64,000 bases of DNA from NCBI GenBank assembly GCA_001600875.1, contig BCLD01000012.1, positions 21,981 through 85,980 on the forward strand, given 5' to 3'. Of the stretch, positions 11,397 through 22,851 are shown one piece after another (positions within the stretch are counted from its first letter, which is position 1; the number at the start of each line of letters is the position of its first letter). The notes beneath the pieces are model-generated. The model saw only the letters and a program-made list of their open reading frames with translations, ran no database searches and was not told where the DNA came from. A program made the translations under genes and the position numbers. The stretch comes from Solicoccozyma terricola. Lineage: Eukaryota; Basidiomycota; Tremellomycetes; Filobasidiales; Piskurozymaceae.

Positions 11397-12002
11397 GGCG
11401 CTTGCAGTTGTAGGTGAACACAGAGTCGGTATTCCGAGGGAGAAACGAACGATGGTATTTGGTGGATCCTATTTAACCCTGGGCCCCGCTTTTCTCCACA
11501 AATTTACTCGGACCGGTTCCGTTCGGACAAGCCCGGTTCGTTGTAGATAGCGGGCAAGTCTTCAACACCATCTGCAAAACCAGATCTGCTTTCTCGATGA
11601 TGATGAGACAATTGCAGATAGGATCGACATGGTGATATGATGTGGGTCAGAACGAGGGACACCTTCCAGCCCTCGAAGCCAGCCATCCGTGTCCCCGACA
11701 GCAGCATACCCGAGTATGCAAGTGACAAGGGTTGCCTCCCTGATACATGGCAAGCAGCGACGCATGCTGCGCTGGGCGTTTTTACACGGCAGCGTAGCAC
11801 CCCCACCCCCCATCAACGTAGTGATGTGACTGGCTTGAGTGATAGATATATTATTTGTGCACCTCGACCCATTCGACCATCGGGATCTGGTCACGTGACA
11901 GCCTCCACCGATTAGATCACCTCCCCGTAACAATTATTATATTATCAACGTCCCATTCGAGCCAGCATCGCTTTCAATGGACAGTCCATACTCGGCAGAG
12001 TC
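11397..12002. promoter_or_regulatory. Divergent promoter region, glucuronidase / SNF2 ATPase
   Basis: These 606 bp separate two oppositely oriented start codons. The palindrome TCACGTGA lies at 11891-11898, about 105 bp before the SNF2 ATG. AT-rich ATTATTATATTATC follows at about 11933-11946. The short frames here are not supported as genes. Confidence 0.5.
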
Positions 12003-15000
12003 ATGGCAGACATAGCCCAGGCTGGGGTGGTCAGAGTCCCACTGGCGTATCATGGGAATGATTTCGACACGCCCCTCTGGCAACCGTGGCAAAGCGCTCT
12101 AGTGGACTTTCTGCCGTTACCACCAACACCCCCTAAGAAGCGGTCAGCCAAGTCGTCCAAGTCGCTCAAGGCAACTGGAACAGCATCCGCTTGGACGATA
12201 TCAGCTACGCAAATCATCCACGCCATACCGATCCTACACGGGCGATGGGCGCACTTTCAGTACATTGTCCGCGACGGAATTCTATACATTCGAGTCGGAA
12301 TCTTGCTGGACGCGAGCAGGATCGAACGACCGCATTCGACGCTGGCAAAGAGGATCATGATGGCGTTGCTACGAGCATGGGAGTGGGAGGATGTGGCAGC
12401 GATGGATTGGAGTAGTGGTGGCATACCCCCACTGGTCATGCTCGACAAGGTGAGTCGGCGGTGTGTGAATTGGGCGCCCCGGGGGGCCCTTGATACTGAT
12501 CGATCGCACGCTCTCACGTAGGACCCTCGAACGCTCTCTGAAATCTACCAGACTCTCCCCTCACCTCGTATCTCATCCAAAGATAGAGATCGACTGGATC
12601 AAGTTGGTCTGTGGATCATCGATCAGTTGGACGACGAGGATGGCGGTTTGGAAAGCAGGTACAACGCTTCGACAAGGAGACTGCAGTTTCAAATCGTAAG
12701 TAGAGCGCTTCTCTGACCACAAATCATCGCTCAACCCCGGCTGGCTCCTCCTCTGCCTGGCACAGAATTCGGTCAAGAAAATGATATTGCAAGAGCGAGC
12801 ACCAACATCCATAATGGACCTCGAGTGGTCTCAGATACAAGAGCAAGGGTATTCGGAACCGCGTAGATATTGGCTAAATGTCGTCGATTGGAGAGCGACG
12901 AGGACCGACCATGAAATCGACCGAATGATATTACCGAGTGGTGGATTATTGTGCGAGGAAATGGGAGTCGGCAAGACGTGAGTAGCACACAACACGCAAA
13001 ATTGTGAAATCGGCCACTTAACATTCCTTCCCAGTCTCATCTCTCTGTCTCTCATCCTCGCGACAAAGTGCCCCTTTCCCACCCCACCATCGACCATTCA
13101 AACATCTCAAATCCTCACCGCGCACGCACTCGAGACATTTCCATTTCCTTCATGGGAACAGCTTCGGCAAACCCATTCCATCCCGTACAAGGACCACTAC
13201 TCGGACGGGTCACCACGACTAGGACCACCCAAACTCTCCAAACTAGCGGAAGTGGTCTTCCTCCGTCATCCCAAATACACCCGACGAGGTGCCACCGACT
13301 TTTTCGGCACAAGAAAGGAGGACGACTTGAAGCGTATCAAGCCGTTCTACTATGCGCAGGATGTTGGAGATGATGACGTCGTTAACCACCGTCACACGCT
13401 AAGAGGTGGAGTTGGTGTCGGTGGATCTGGCGACATGCCCAGTAATTGGAGAAAGAGGTACATTACGGGATGTACTCTGATCGTCGTGCCGGCGCTCCTG
13501 ATGGCTCAGTGGCTCAAACAGATTGAGGAGCATTTTGAGCCTGGCACGTTTCAGGTCGAAGTCGTCGAAAATAAGAGAGACAGGAAGATACCAAAGCCGA
13601 AGCGGATGGTCGATGCTGATGTGAGTTTGCGAGGTGGATCTTGGTATGCTGCATGACTGATGCCCGACCAAACTCAGATTCTTCTCTTTGCAAAGGAAGG
13701 TGAGGTTGACTCGTCACCCGCTGCCACTCACGACGCCTTGCTCAAACTTCCACATCATACAGCATTTACCCGGGAACATGAGAATGACAGCGCTCTCTTC
13801 GACTACCATTTCAAGAGGATCATGTTCGATGAGGGACACTTTGGCGCACAGGGAATGGCTTCCAAGACCCTCAAACTGGCGAAGAGGATTGTGTCGGAAT
13901 CGCGATGGGTGATTACGGGTAGTGAGTGGATGTGTATTGCGTACCACCTCCTCCTTCACTGAATGCATTCCGTCTTCAGCTCCTGCTACCCATCTCATTG
14001 GGGATCGCAGTGTTCTGCCAAATCTGCAGGCACCGGACGAAGTCGATCAGATGTTTGAAGAATCTATGGAATGGACAGAAGTCAAGAGCGAATTCAACCA
14101 GATCGAGGACAATTCGACCACCCTGAAACCCATCTTTGTCAAGGAAGAATACCTCGAACCAGTCATCCATATCGACATCAAGAGCGAGTCAGACGACGAC
14201 GACGACGAGTTTGATTACAATGGTCCGGTTTCGGCTGATGCGTGGAGTGAGGACGAGGTGAAAGATCTCGACCAGATCGCCAAACTATATACGGATTTCC
14301 TTTACACTCCCTTCATGGACTCGTTCAAGGTGTCTATCAAGCGCGCGGCACAGGACAAACGGGGCCCGCAGGTCAACGTCGTCGCGAAGCTTGCATCGTT
14401 ACTGCAAAAGGTGTTCATACGGAATCAAGCTTCAACTGTTCTGGCCGAGCAAGAGCTTCCTCCCTTCAAATCACATCGTGTTGGCTTTGAGCTGTCGCAC
14501 ATCGGCATGCTGACCTACAACTTTATGCAGGGTGAGTAGTCGGGGCCAAAAATGATGCGATTCACGATCTTACCCGGTCTTTCCAGCGGTTGTCGCGCGC
14601 AATGTGATCACGGCTGGAAACCGGACTTCAATCAGCAAGAAAATGTCGGACTCGAAGGGTAACTTTTTTCAAATCATGGCAAACCTACGAGACTCGAGCG
14701 TTTGGTATACTGGAGGCAACATGTATGCCGAACCAATTGTCAAAGCTCTGCGCGGTATACTGGCTGCCTTAGAGGCACGGATCGAAGACGGCAAAGCCTC
14801 TGTGGACGAGCGACAGCAAGACCTCGACATTCTCAAAGATGCCATCGGTCACGTCAACATGGCGATCAACGATCCATCGTGGTCTCGAATCATGCACTGC
14901 AATTCGCTTCCTCTGGAGACCATCGACGGTACGCTTCCGAATGACATCGCGGAAGCATGGTCCTTGTGCAGCAACAGCGCGGGAATTGATGCGACGTCGA

Positions 15001-16497
15001 CAACAGACCGGGACGGTGTCTCTATTGTATCCGACCACTACCTGCGAATGCGTGACAAGATGGTAGCTTCCAAGTTCACGTCGTTTGAAGACAGTCTCGT
15101 GGACCTTATCGAGCAGGCTAATGCGTGGCGCCGCAAGGAGGAAGATATCGAAGCTCAAGAGATCGCGGAGAAATTTAACCGTTACAAGAAGAACGCTGGA
15201 GATAGAAAGCCTAGACCCAAGAAAGTCAAGACCGTCGGCGCAACCAAACTCGAAAAATCCAGTGTTGCCGTCCTACGTGAACGCAAGCGAAAACTAAAAG
15301 AGCAGGTAGACGATGAAGGGGAGGTGATTGAGGTTGCAGACGACGGCGACGACGACATTGCATCCTCTAGTCCGCCCGTCCTGTTTACAACCTTGTCAAG
15401 CAAGATCAGCTGGGTTGTCAAGGAGATTGGGCAATGCCCCGGTGATATCTTTGTCATCTTCAGTCATTCCACAAATTCTTTAGCATATTTGAAAGAGGTG
15501 AGTGAAATGCCGCGAATATACAGATACCGACTGATCAATATATTCACAGGCTCTTGACGTTGCCAACATACCCATGTGAGATTCTTGCGAATGTTCCTAA
15601 AGTCGGTTCCACCTAACACGCGTCTCCTCCCCCAGCTGCCACGTATCATTCGATGGTGGGAGTGTGGAAGTCCGACAAGCCAACCTGGAAAGTTTTCAGC
15701 TCGGGAGCTATAGAGTCTGTTTGATGGACATCAGGGTTGCAGCTCGCGGACTGTGGGTACATGAACGTTGTTTGGTTCCGGAGTATTTCGCTGACTCGCC
15801 ATTCGTGTAGCAACCTGGTAATGGCAAATCGAATGATCTTTTTGGAACCAGTGTGGCAAAAGGACGTGGAAGCGCAGGCGCAAAAGGTACGTCTGCGAAT
15901 GCGCCTCTGACAATGCTGACAACGCTGACATTTGGAACGACATCCTGCAGCGAATCCATCGAATAGGGCAGAAACGAGTTACGACCAGTCACACTCTTTA
16001 TCTTAAAGGGACTTTCGAGGAAGCCCGTCTGATGAGGAGAGACGAGACAGACAAGCAAAATGAGTATGATGACGCAGAGATGCACAATTTGATTAGAGTG
16101 AGTCTCCACGTCCTCTCCCCGCCGCAACCTCCACTAAGCCCCCCTGCTTCAGCACCCAAGATTCTATGACCGCCAAACGATCACGCCGACAATCATCGTG
16201 ACTTCGGCCACTGGAACGCCTGTGTCTTCTACCCACATGACCTCTGCAAATCTTGCGGCGGACCCATCCACCGACGTCGTCTTCGATGGTCCATTCAAAT
16301 CGTCCAACAAGAATGCCATCTCAGCGAGAAAGAGGACTCGATCGATGTCAGCTGCTCAAGATCAACCACCGGATGCCGGACGCCCGATCACATCAGCGCC
16401 CAACCCGCCTGAGAATGGCAGAAAGAGGGTCAGGATGCAGTCGTCCGACGAGGGGTCTCCCAGTCCTGACACGAAGCAAGCAAGGATGTTTGAATGA
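12003..16497 (+). CDS. SNF2-family DNA-dependent ATPase / helicase-like protein
   Basis: Nuclear ATPase of the SNF2 superfamily, expected to move along or remodel DNA-protein complexes. About ten or more exons; the first are 12003-12449 and 12522-12695, and the stop is at 16495-16497. Walker A is EEMGVGKT (about 12955-12977), split from the next exon by an intron just after GKT. Motif II is DEGH (about 13830), followed by the WVITG(T)P region at about 13910-13985. The C-terminal helicase half reads AARGLNLVMANRMIFLEP ... QKRIHRIGQKRV (about 15740-15980). Between the lobes are an acidic insertion (about 14185-14215) and a charged, helical, Lys/Arg-rich stretch (15100-15350). The DEGH box and long insertion recall Rad5/HLTF-like SNF2 proteins, but no RING finger was seen. 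Low-complexity C-terminal tail after 16200. Confidence 0.85.
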
Positions 16498-16694
16498 TGG
16501 GCAAGTTGGTAAGTATATGCGCTCCAACGCAAGTCGCACTTCACAGACGATGATGTCTCCTGGGACGATATTGAACGACCCCGAACTTCACGCATTGTAT
16601 ATAGAACGAGACTCGTGTACACATACCATCCAGCGATGGCATTTTTTCACGTCCAATTATAGAAAAAGAATCCATGACCGATTTTTCACTTTGA
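16498..16694. other. Short convergent gap
   Basis: 197 bp between the stop codons of the SNF2 gene and phosphoketolase; the 3' UTRs are likely to overlap. Confidence 0.5.
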
Positions 16695-19470
16695 TCACTC
16701 GCTTGTTCCAATACTACTAGACCCTTGGACTTCTTGGTGAATGCCGCCGAACAACTTGTCGGCAATCTTTGCGCCAGCAGTCTCGACTTTGGGACCAAAT
16801 GGCCAGACCCAGTCGGTGATTTCTTTCGGGTCAATGCCATCCTCGAACGCCAAGTCTCTGGCGGCGATCTGCATGTTCAAGAGCTTCTCTCGGAGCATTC
16901 CGCCGCGATGCTTCCCATGCAAGCGATCGAGAGCGTCCATGGCCAAGCTGTAGCGATCCGTTTGGTTACGGATGGCAAGCTCCAATGGCGTGTCGATGTT
17001 TCCCTTCTCCTTGTAGCCTCGGACGTGCAAGTTCTGACTGCCCGGTCGCTTATAGGTCAAACGATGAACTAGCCATGGATAAGAGTGGAAGTTGAAGATG
17101 ATGGGCTTGTCGTCGGTGAAGATGGCGGTCCACTCGCGATCGGACATTCCGTGAGGGTGGTCTTTAGACCAGATGAGCTTGAAGAGGTCGACGACGTTGA
17201 CGAAGCGGATCTTGAGATCGGGCATGTGCTCGCGAAGGAGTGCGGTTGCAGCCAAGGCCTCTTGGGTGGAAGTATCACCGCAGGAGGCCATGACCAGATC
17301 AGGTTCTTCATCGGCGAACGTGCTCGCCCACTCCCAGATTCCGATTCCCTTTGAGCAGTGAGCGACCGCGGCGTCCATGTCGAGGTACTGCAGGTGATTC
17401 TGCTTGTCTGCGACGATTACGTTTACGTAGTTTTTACTGGCGAAACAGTGGTTCATGACGGAGAGCAAGCAGTTGCCGTCGGGGGGCAAGTAGATTCGAA
17501 CGACTTCGGGGGACTTGTTGGCGACAACGTCCAAGAACCCGGGGTCTTGGTGGGTGAATCCGTTGTGGTCTCTGAAGGATAGGAAAAACGTCGTCAATAA
17601 GGCAGATCGACAAACCGCCCCCGTTTCGCCCTACTCACTGCCTCCAAACGGTAGCAGTCAACAAGATGTTCAAACTCGGGATCTTGACCCTCCACTCCAC
17701 CTCCAAGCACTTTTCGAGCCACTTGCAGTGCTGGTTGACCATCGAGTCGATGATGTGGATGAACGGTTCGTACGAGTTGATCATACCGTGTCGTCCCGAC
17801 AGGACGTATCCCTCCAACCATCCCTCGCAGGTGTGCTCGGAGAGCATCTCCATGACGCGGCCGTCAAAGGCCAAGTTGCCTCCATCGGCATCTTCGTCAA
17901 AGTAGTCGGCCATCCAAACCTTTTTCCCGGCCTTGTAGACTTCGGCGAGTTTGTTTGACTCGGTCTCGTCTGGACCAAAGAGACGGAAGTTGGTCAAGTT
18001 ACCAGCCATCACGTCACGAAGCCAGATGGCCATATTGGCCATACTACCGGCGGAGCTGATCCCCGGGTTTACTTGAAGACCGTATTTTTTAAAGTCTGGG
18101 AGGGCGAGGGGTTTGCGCAAGGCACCACCGTTCGCGACCGGGTTGGCGGACATGCGGGAAAGACCGACGGGAGCGAGAGCTTGAAGTTCTGGGATGAGTT
18201 TCCCGGTCTTATCGAACACCTCATCGGGTTTGTAGCTCTTCATCCAGCTTTCCAACAAGTCCAAATGGGACTTGTCGGTGGCGACGGACGGTAGGGGAAC
18301 CTGATGGGCTCTCCAGAAGCCTTCGAGGAATTTTCCATCGACCTGTCGAGGCGCTGTCCAACCTTTGGGAGATCTCAAGATGATCATCGGCCATCGAGGT
18401 CGGAATGCTTTCCCTGACGAACGAGCTTGTTGTTGGAATTTACGAATCTCGGAGATGCAGTGCTCCATCGTAGCGGCCATTGCTTGGTGCATGGTAGGGA
18501 GATCGGAACCTTCGACAAAGTAAGGGGTCCAGCCGTAGCCAACGAAGAGGGCCTCGAGTTCGGCGTGGGAGATACGAGCGAGAATGGTGGGGTTGTTGAT
18601 TTTGTATCTGTGGGGGTGTATTGAGAGCATGAGCGGCGGTTCGGCCAAATGTCTACCGAGTCGCTCACCCATTCAAATGCAACACCGGCAACACTGCTCC
18701 ATCGACAATAGGGTTCAAAAATTTGGTACTGTGCCAACTAGTCGCCAACGGGCCCGTCTCTGCCTCTCCATCACCGACCATGGTGATGCTGATCAAATCT
18801 GGGTTATCAAACACCGTTCCAAACGCATGGGAAACTGAATACCCCAATTCTCCTCCTTCGTGCAGAGATCCGGGCGTCTCGGGGGTGGCATGAGAACCGA
18901 TTCCTCCAGGGAAAGAGAACTGTTTGAAAAAGTTCTTCATTCCTGCGATGTCTTGGGAGCAGTGTGGGTAGACTTCCGAGTAGACGCCTTCGAGGTAGGA
19001 TTGGGAGAGGATGGCTGGAGCGCCGTGGCCTGGAGGGAGGGGACGGATGGGAACGGGGTATCTAGGTATCAGCACGACGTATGAGGTGAAGGCCAAATGA
19101 CAACCAGCATCTCGGTTCCCCGCCCGAAACGTATCTACGACTCACCTGGTCCTGAAATGAACAGCGCATTCAAGTCATACTTCTTGATCAACCTATTCGC
19201 GTGGATGTAGGTAAAGACCTGTCCCGAGTCACTTCCCCAATGACCCAACAACCTCTTCTTGAGGTGCTCAACCTTCAACGGCTCGTGGAGCATCGGGTTC
19301 TGCTTGAGGTAGAGCATGCCCAGGCAGAGGTAGAGGGACGCTCGCATGTATGCGTCTGTCTTTCTGAGCTCATCGTCGGACAGAGGGGATGGGTCGGGAC
19401 TGACGGTGGACCTTGTGGGCCCATATGGGTGGATCTTGGCGACCTCTGGGATGGAGTTGAACGAGGCCAT
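16695..19470 (-). CDS. Phosphoketolase (xylulose-5-phosphate / fructose-6-phosphate)
   Basis: Cytosolic ThDP enzyme that cleaves xylulose-5-P (and often fructose-6-P) with phosphate into acetyl-phosphate plus glyceraldehyde-3-P or erythrose-4-P. Four exons close in frame: 19146-19470, 18669-19029, 17639-18607, 16695-17571, giving 843 aa, a normal length for the family. Clear motifs: SGPGHGAPA with [28 protein letters not shown], the ThDP motif [26 protein letters not shown], then [26 protein letters not shown] and [14 protein letters not shown] in the C-terminal half. The start is the first ATG and follows an (AGCC)n leader. Acetate kinase or phosphotransacetylase, needed to use acetyl-phosphate, was not found in the window. 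It is head-to-head with the flavin monooxygenase gene. Confidence 0.97.
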
Positions 19471-19950
19471 GGTGCTGGCTGGCTGGCTGGCTGGCTGGGG
19501 GTGCAGCAGGCAAGTGCAGCCTAGCGAGCTGCTAGCTATATATCTTTCCCAGGACGATACATGACATAACCCGCCCCCGGCCTGCGCCAGCTTCCGACCT
19601 GGCCCACGTAGCGCTGTTGCACCGGTGTTTGTAGCCGCAGTAGTGAGACTTCTCATGCTCATCGCGGTGTGCCCCGGGGGGCAGCAGCAGCAGCAGCAGC
19701 AGCCGCTGGTCAGCATTCGATCGACTGCTCCGGGTGCCCGGGGAGGATGGAATGGATGGGGGTGGATGGATGGATGCACAGCATGGATGCATGCCATGGA
19801 TGAGTCGTCAGCTGAAACATCTGAAACACGTGGATCGTCGACGGAGAGATGGGAGATTGTATCCGTAGCAGACCAACAGGATGTGCACCCCGCCGCCGGT
19901 ATGCAGACAGTGCATGCCGCTGTCGTACACTGGCAGATCGTAGTGCCACC
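19471..19950. promoter_or_regulatory. Divergent promoter region, phosphoketolase / flavin monooxygenase
   Basis: These 480 bp between two start codons contain the CTGG repeat, seven CAG triplets at 19682-19702, a GGATGGATGG-rich stretch (about 19745-19800) and a CACGTG at 19827-19832. The long minus-strand frame that runs through this region into exon 1 is an accidental extension of the phosphoketolase frame. Confidence 0.5.
19474..19498. repeat. (CTGG)n microsatellite in the phosphoketolase 5' leader
   Basis: About six CTGG units directly before the phosphoketolase ATG (AGCC repeats in the transcript sense), ending three bases from the start codon. Confidence 0.85.
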
Positions 19951-22595
19951 ATGACGTTGCCGTTGCACATCGGGGTCATCGGTGCAGGACCCAGTGAGCA
20001 GCTATTCGATCAACCCGCATTCCAATGCCGATATTCACTACTGATACCATCTGCGGTGCCAGGCGGCCTGTCAACCGCCTATCACTTGATAAAGACTGCT
20101 CACCGGCTGGGTAACGATGTGCGGGTCAAGATGTTTGAGACGAATGCAGGACCTGGTGGTACTTGGTGAGCTGCCAGCAGCTGGGTGCAATCGGGTCATC
20201 TCGATTGATTGCCATGCCCCCCCCCCCCCCCCGGGCGCAGGTCAAAAGACAGGTAGGCGCTTTGGGCTTGGAAAAGCGCTTCTGCCCTTTTTGCCTAACC
20301 CGCCCCCCCCCACCCCCCAACCCGGGCGGCATACAGAGTCTATCCTGGCCTAGTGACAAACAGCTCTTGGAAGCAGATGATACTGGACGGTGTGTTGCTC
20401 TCCCGCCAAGGACCAGGACCATGGCCCAACCCAACTGAACCTTTTCATCGCTTTCGTGTCCAGACGACGGCGAGATGTTCAAGATGTTCACAACATCTCC
20501 AGGGGAGGTGACCGTATCAGGTATATGTGCCCCACGACTCAGAGATATCCTTCCTTGCCCCGGCCCTGACCTCCCAATCGGATAACAACCACCACACATA
20601 GGCGGTTACCGAGTCACAGGACAAGGCATGACCATCGTCATGGAAAGTATCGCTCGGCAGCTCGTCGAGCTCGGTGTAGAGATTCACTACCAGACCAAGA
20701 TAATCAACGCCTCACAATCCTCCCCTGGCAAATGGACCCTGTCCATCCAGCCGTTGAATCAGCCACATGACCCGACGGTCACCTTTGAGAATTTCGACAA
20801 GTTGGTCGTCGCCGTGGGACTGTATTCTACACCCGCCGTCCCAGCCTGCCTCCAGCCATTCGCTGTAGAGTACAGGGGTACCATTCCATCACATAGCGTC
20901 GACGCACCTTTTGTTGTTCACACCAGCGGTCTGGCTGATCAAGGTGTGCAGCAGGCTATCACAGCCAAGCAAAGGCAGATGGTCATCATCGGCGCGTCCA
21001 AGAGTGCGTTGGACGCAGCGGAGAGGATGGCCTTGGTGAGTCCCAGGGGGCGAAATGGCAACTTCCCCAAGGCCCCGCTTACACCTTGAACTCTGCAGGA
21101 CGGTAATCCCGTCACACTCGTCCTCAAGAACCCTTCCTACCTTGCACCTCCGACCGTCAAGAACCGGGACGGCTCGCAAGGTGATCCCGGAAACATCACT
21201 GCGACTCGAGTCCTACAGTGCATGCTTCCGTACTTTTCCGATCCTATCACTGGAGCGGATGCGAGTGGAGGCCGGCTCGCTAGTTGGGTCCGCTGGTTGT
21301 TACATTCCACCACAATCGGGGGTTGGATGCATCAGAAATACCAGGCAAAGGTGAAGAATGTCTTTGGTAAATGGAACGAGTGGGGGGATCCGAAGATGGG
21401 GGGGATGGAGCCAGTCGTGCCATTGATGTGGTCGTGCTCGCAGTAGGTGTGGTAAGGCGATACTGGGAGCGTTCACCGCTGACTATCTCGGGGTCAAAAC
21501 GATAGGATGTTCCCAGGACCCTTCAAGTGAGGTAACGGTGACTCGTAAATTTGACCAAATACGCTGACGTAGCGCGCACTCTTTCTCCCGCTTCGCAGTC
21601 TCATCTCGCTCATCAAGGAAGGCAAGATCAAAGTAGTCAAGGGCGCCGTCACCAACATTTCCCGGCTTCACACTTCCGATTTCGATGGCTATGACATTCA
21701 GATCGATGGCAAGCACGCGATATCCGCTGAAGGCATCATCTGCGGAACAGGTTGGCAGACCGGTCATTACCCTTTCTTCAACGACCAACAGCTCGAGGAT
21801 CTTGGGCTTCCTGTTTCGTATTTGGAAGAGAAGCCGTCGCCCAGGGAGCAATCCTACGAATGGCTGGACAATGAAACTTTAAGGGGTTTAATTTCCGATT
21901 ACAAGACGTTACGGGTCATGCCACCTGAGTGGACCACGACCCACCGCCCCGCTCGGGACACGATACGAACGAGTCCATACCGATTATACCGCCTGATGGT
22001 GCCTGTGAGCCATCTGCAAACCCGAGATGTCGTTTTCCCAGGTGAGGGTCCCTGGAGCCATTCCCATTTCACAGCCGAAAATCTGACACTCGTTCCGCAC
22101 AGGCATTCCTTCGACTCTTTGCAACCACGTCCTGTTCGCCATTCAAGCTCACTGGTTGGTACTAGTATCGATCGATTACTGCTCGTTTCATGACCAGCGA
22201 ATTATGCTCACAGGCTCGCCGACTACTTGCTGGGCATAATGCCCACTGTCCCCAACGAAGACATGGCTCGTCGTGAAGTTTCATCCCACTCTGTATGGTC
22301 ACGTCGACTTTTCGGTCCAAGTCACGGACCTCTTGGAGTATGGCTAGGGTCATGTTGGATCGACTACTGTTCGAGGCTTTGCGCAGGTGAGAAGAGGAAT
22401 ACCATCCAGTGCGACACCAGCTGATGTCGATTCAAACTGGTAGATATGCGCGTCGCTGATGACAGACAGGGTCTCACCGGCCTGATCTACGGCTTCACGT
22501 ATGACCTCGAGCGCAAGAGGATCCACCGAGACGCGAGGGTGTATCGTGGCCGGCCCGACGATTTGACGGGTCCCTTTGCAACGTCGAGCTCCTGA
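19951..22595 (+). CDS. Flavin-containing monooxygenase (FMO / Baeyer-Villiger-like)
   Basis: FAD- and NADPH-dependent oxygenase of the dimethylaniline-monooxygenase/FMO-like group; the substrate is unknown. The first exon (19951-19993) and the second (20063-20165) join to give the FAD Rossmann motif GVIGAGPSGLSTAYHL and ETNAGPGGTW. A 12-nt exon (20241-20252) restores WSKDRVYPGLVTNS. The next exons give GGYRVTGQGM, a second nucleotide-binding motif IIGASKSALDAAERM (about 20985-21030), MFPGPFNLISLIKEGKI, GIICGTGWQTGHYPFF and YGFTYDLERKRIHRDARV near the end; stop at 22593-22595. About eleven exons. No signal peptide. Two of its introns carry long C-runs just before the acceptor. Divergent from phosphoketolase and convergent with TF2. 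Confidence 0.88.
20217..20232 (+). repeat. C16 homopolymer in an FMO intron
   Basis: Sixteen C residues end 8 nt before exon 20241-20252 and occupy the polypyrimidine-tract position; the acceptor is GGGCGCAG. A second C-rich tract lies at about 20302-20324 in the next intron. Confidence 0.9.
20241..20252 (+). other. 12-nt microexon of the flavin monooxygenase
   Basis: GTCAAAAGACAG is flanked by a CAG acceptor and a GTAGGC donor. With it, TG|G-TCA-AAA-GAC-AG|A reads Trp-Ser-Lys-Asp-Arg and continues as VYPGLVTNS. Without it, the join of 20165 to 20337 makes a TGA stop codon. Confidence 0.75.
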
Positions 22596-22851
22596 AAATT
22601 CGGCGGTGTATGTGTAATATCTCGGGTTGTATGAAGAGTAGCTTTTCCCTGGAAACGGTGTATAAACAATAATTGTCCTCCGGCGGCCCCGGTTCTCGAT
22701 GATGGTCGCGATGCATGTCCACAGCGCCATGGCAAGAGAGTAGAAAGAACTCTATGTGAGGTCCCCATATATACAATACATGAAATGACGACTTTGTGGT
22801 ATTCCAGATACATCGGGGTCGCGACGTTGTCATATTCGCGAATTGTACAGC

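Noticed and set aside
19135..19968. 277-codon frame as a longer phosphoketolase N-terminus
   Set aside because: The part before MASFNSIPE is low-complexity, runs through microsatellites, and does not resemble phosphoketolase N-termini; the ATG at 19470 is adequate.
20161..20353. Frameshift in the FMO gene between GGTW and VYPGL
   Set aside because: Explained by two introns around a 12-nt exon with consensus borders.
22310..22450. Alternative FMO frame reading LYGHVDFSVQVTDLLEYG
   Set aside because: Stops at TAG; the neighbouring frame continues through FGPSHG and splices at GCAG|GTGAGA to a TAG acceptor, giving LCADMRVADD and an intact C-terminus.
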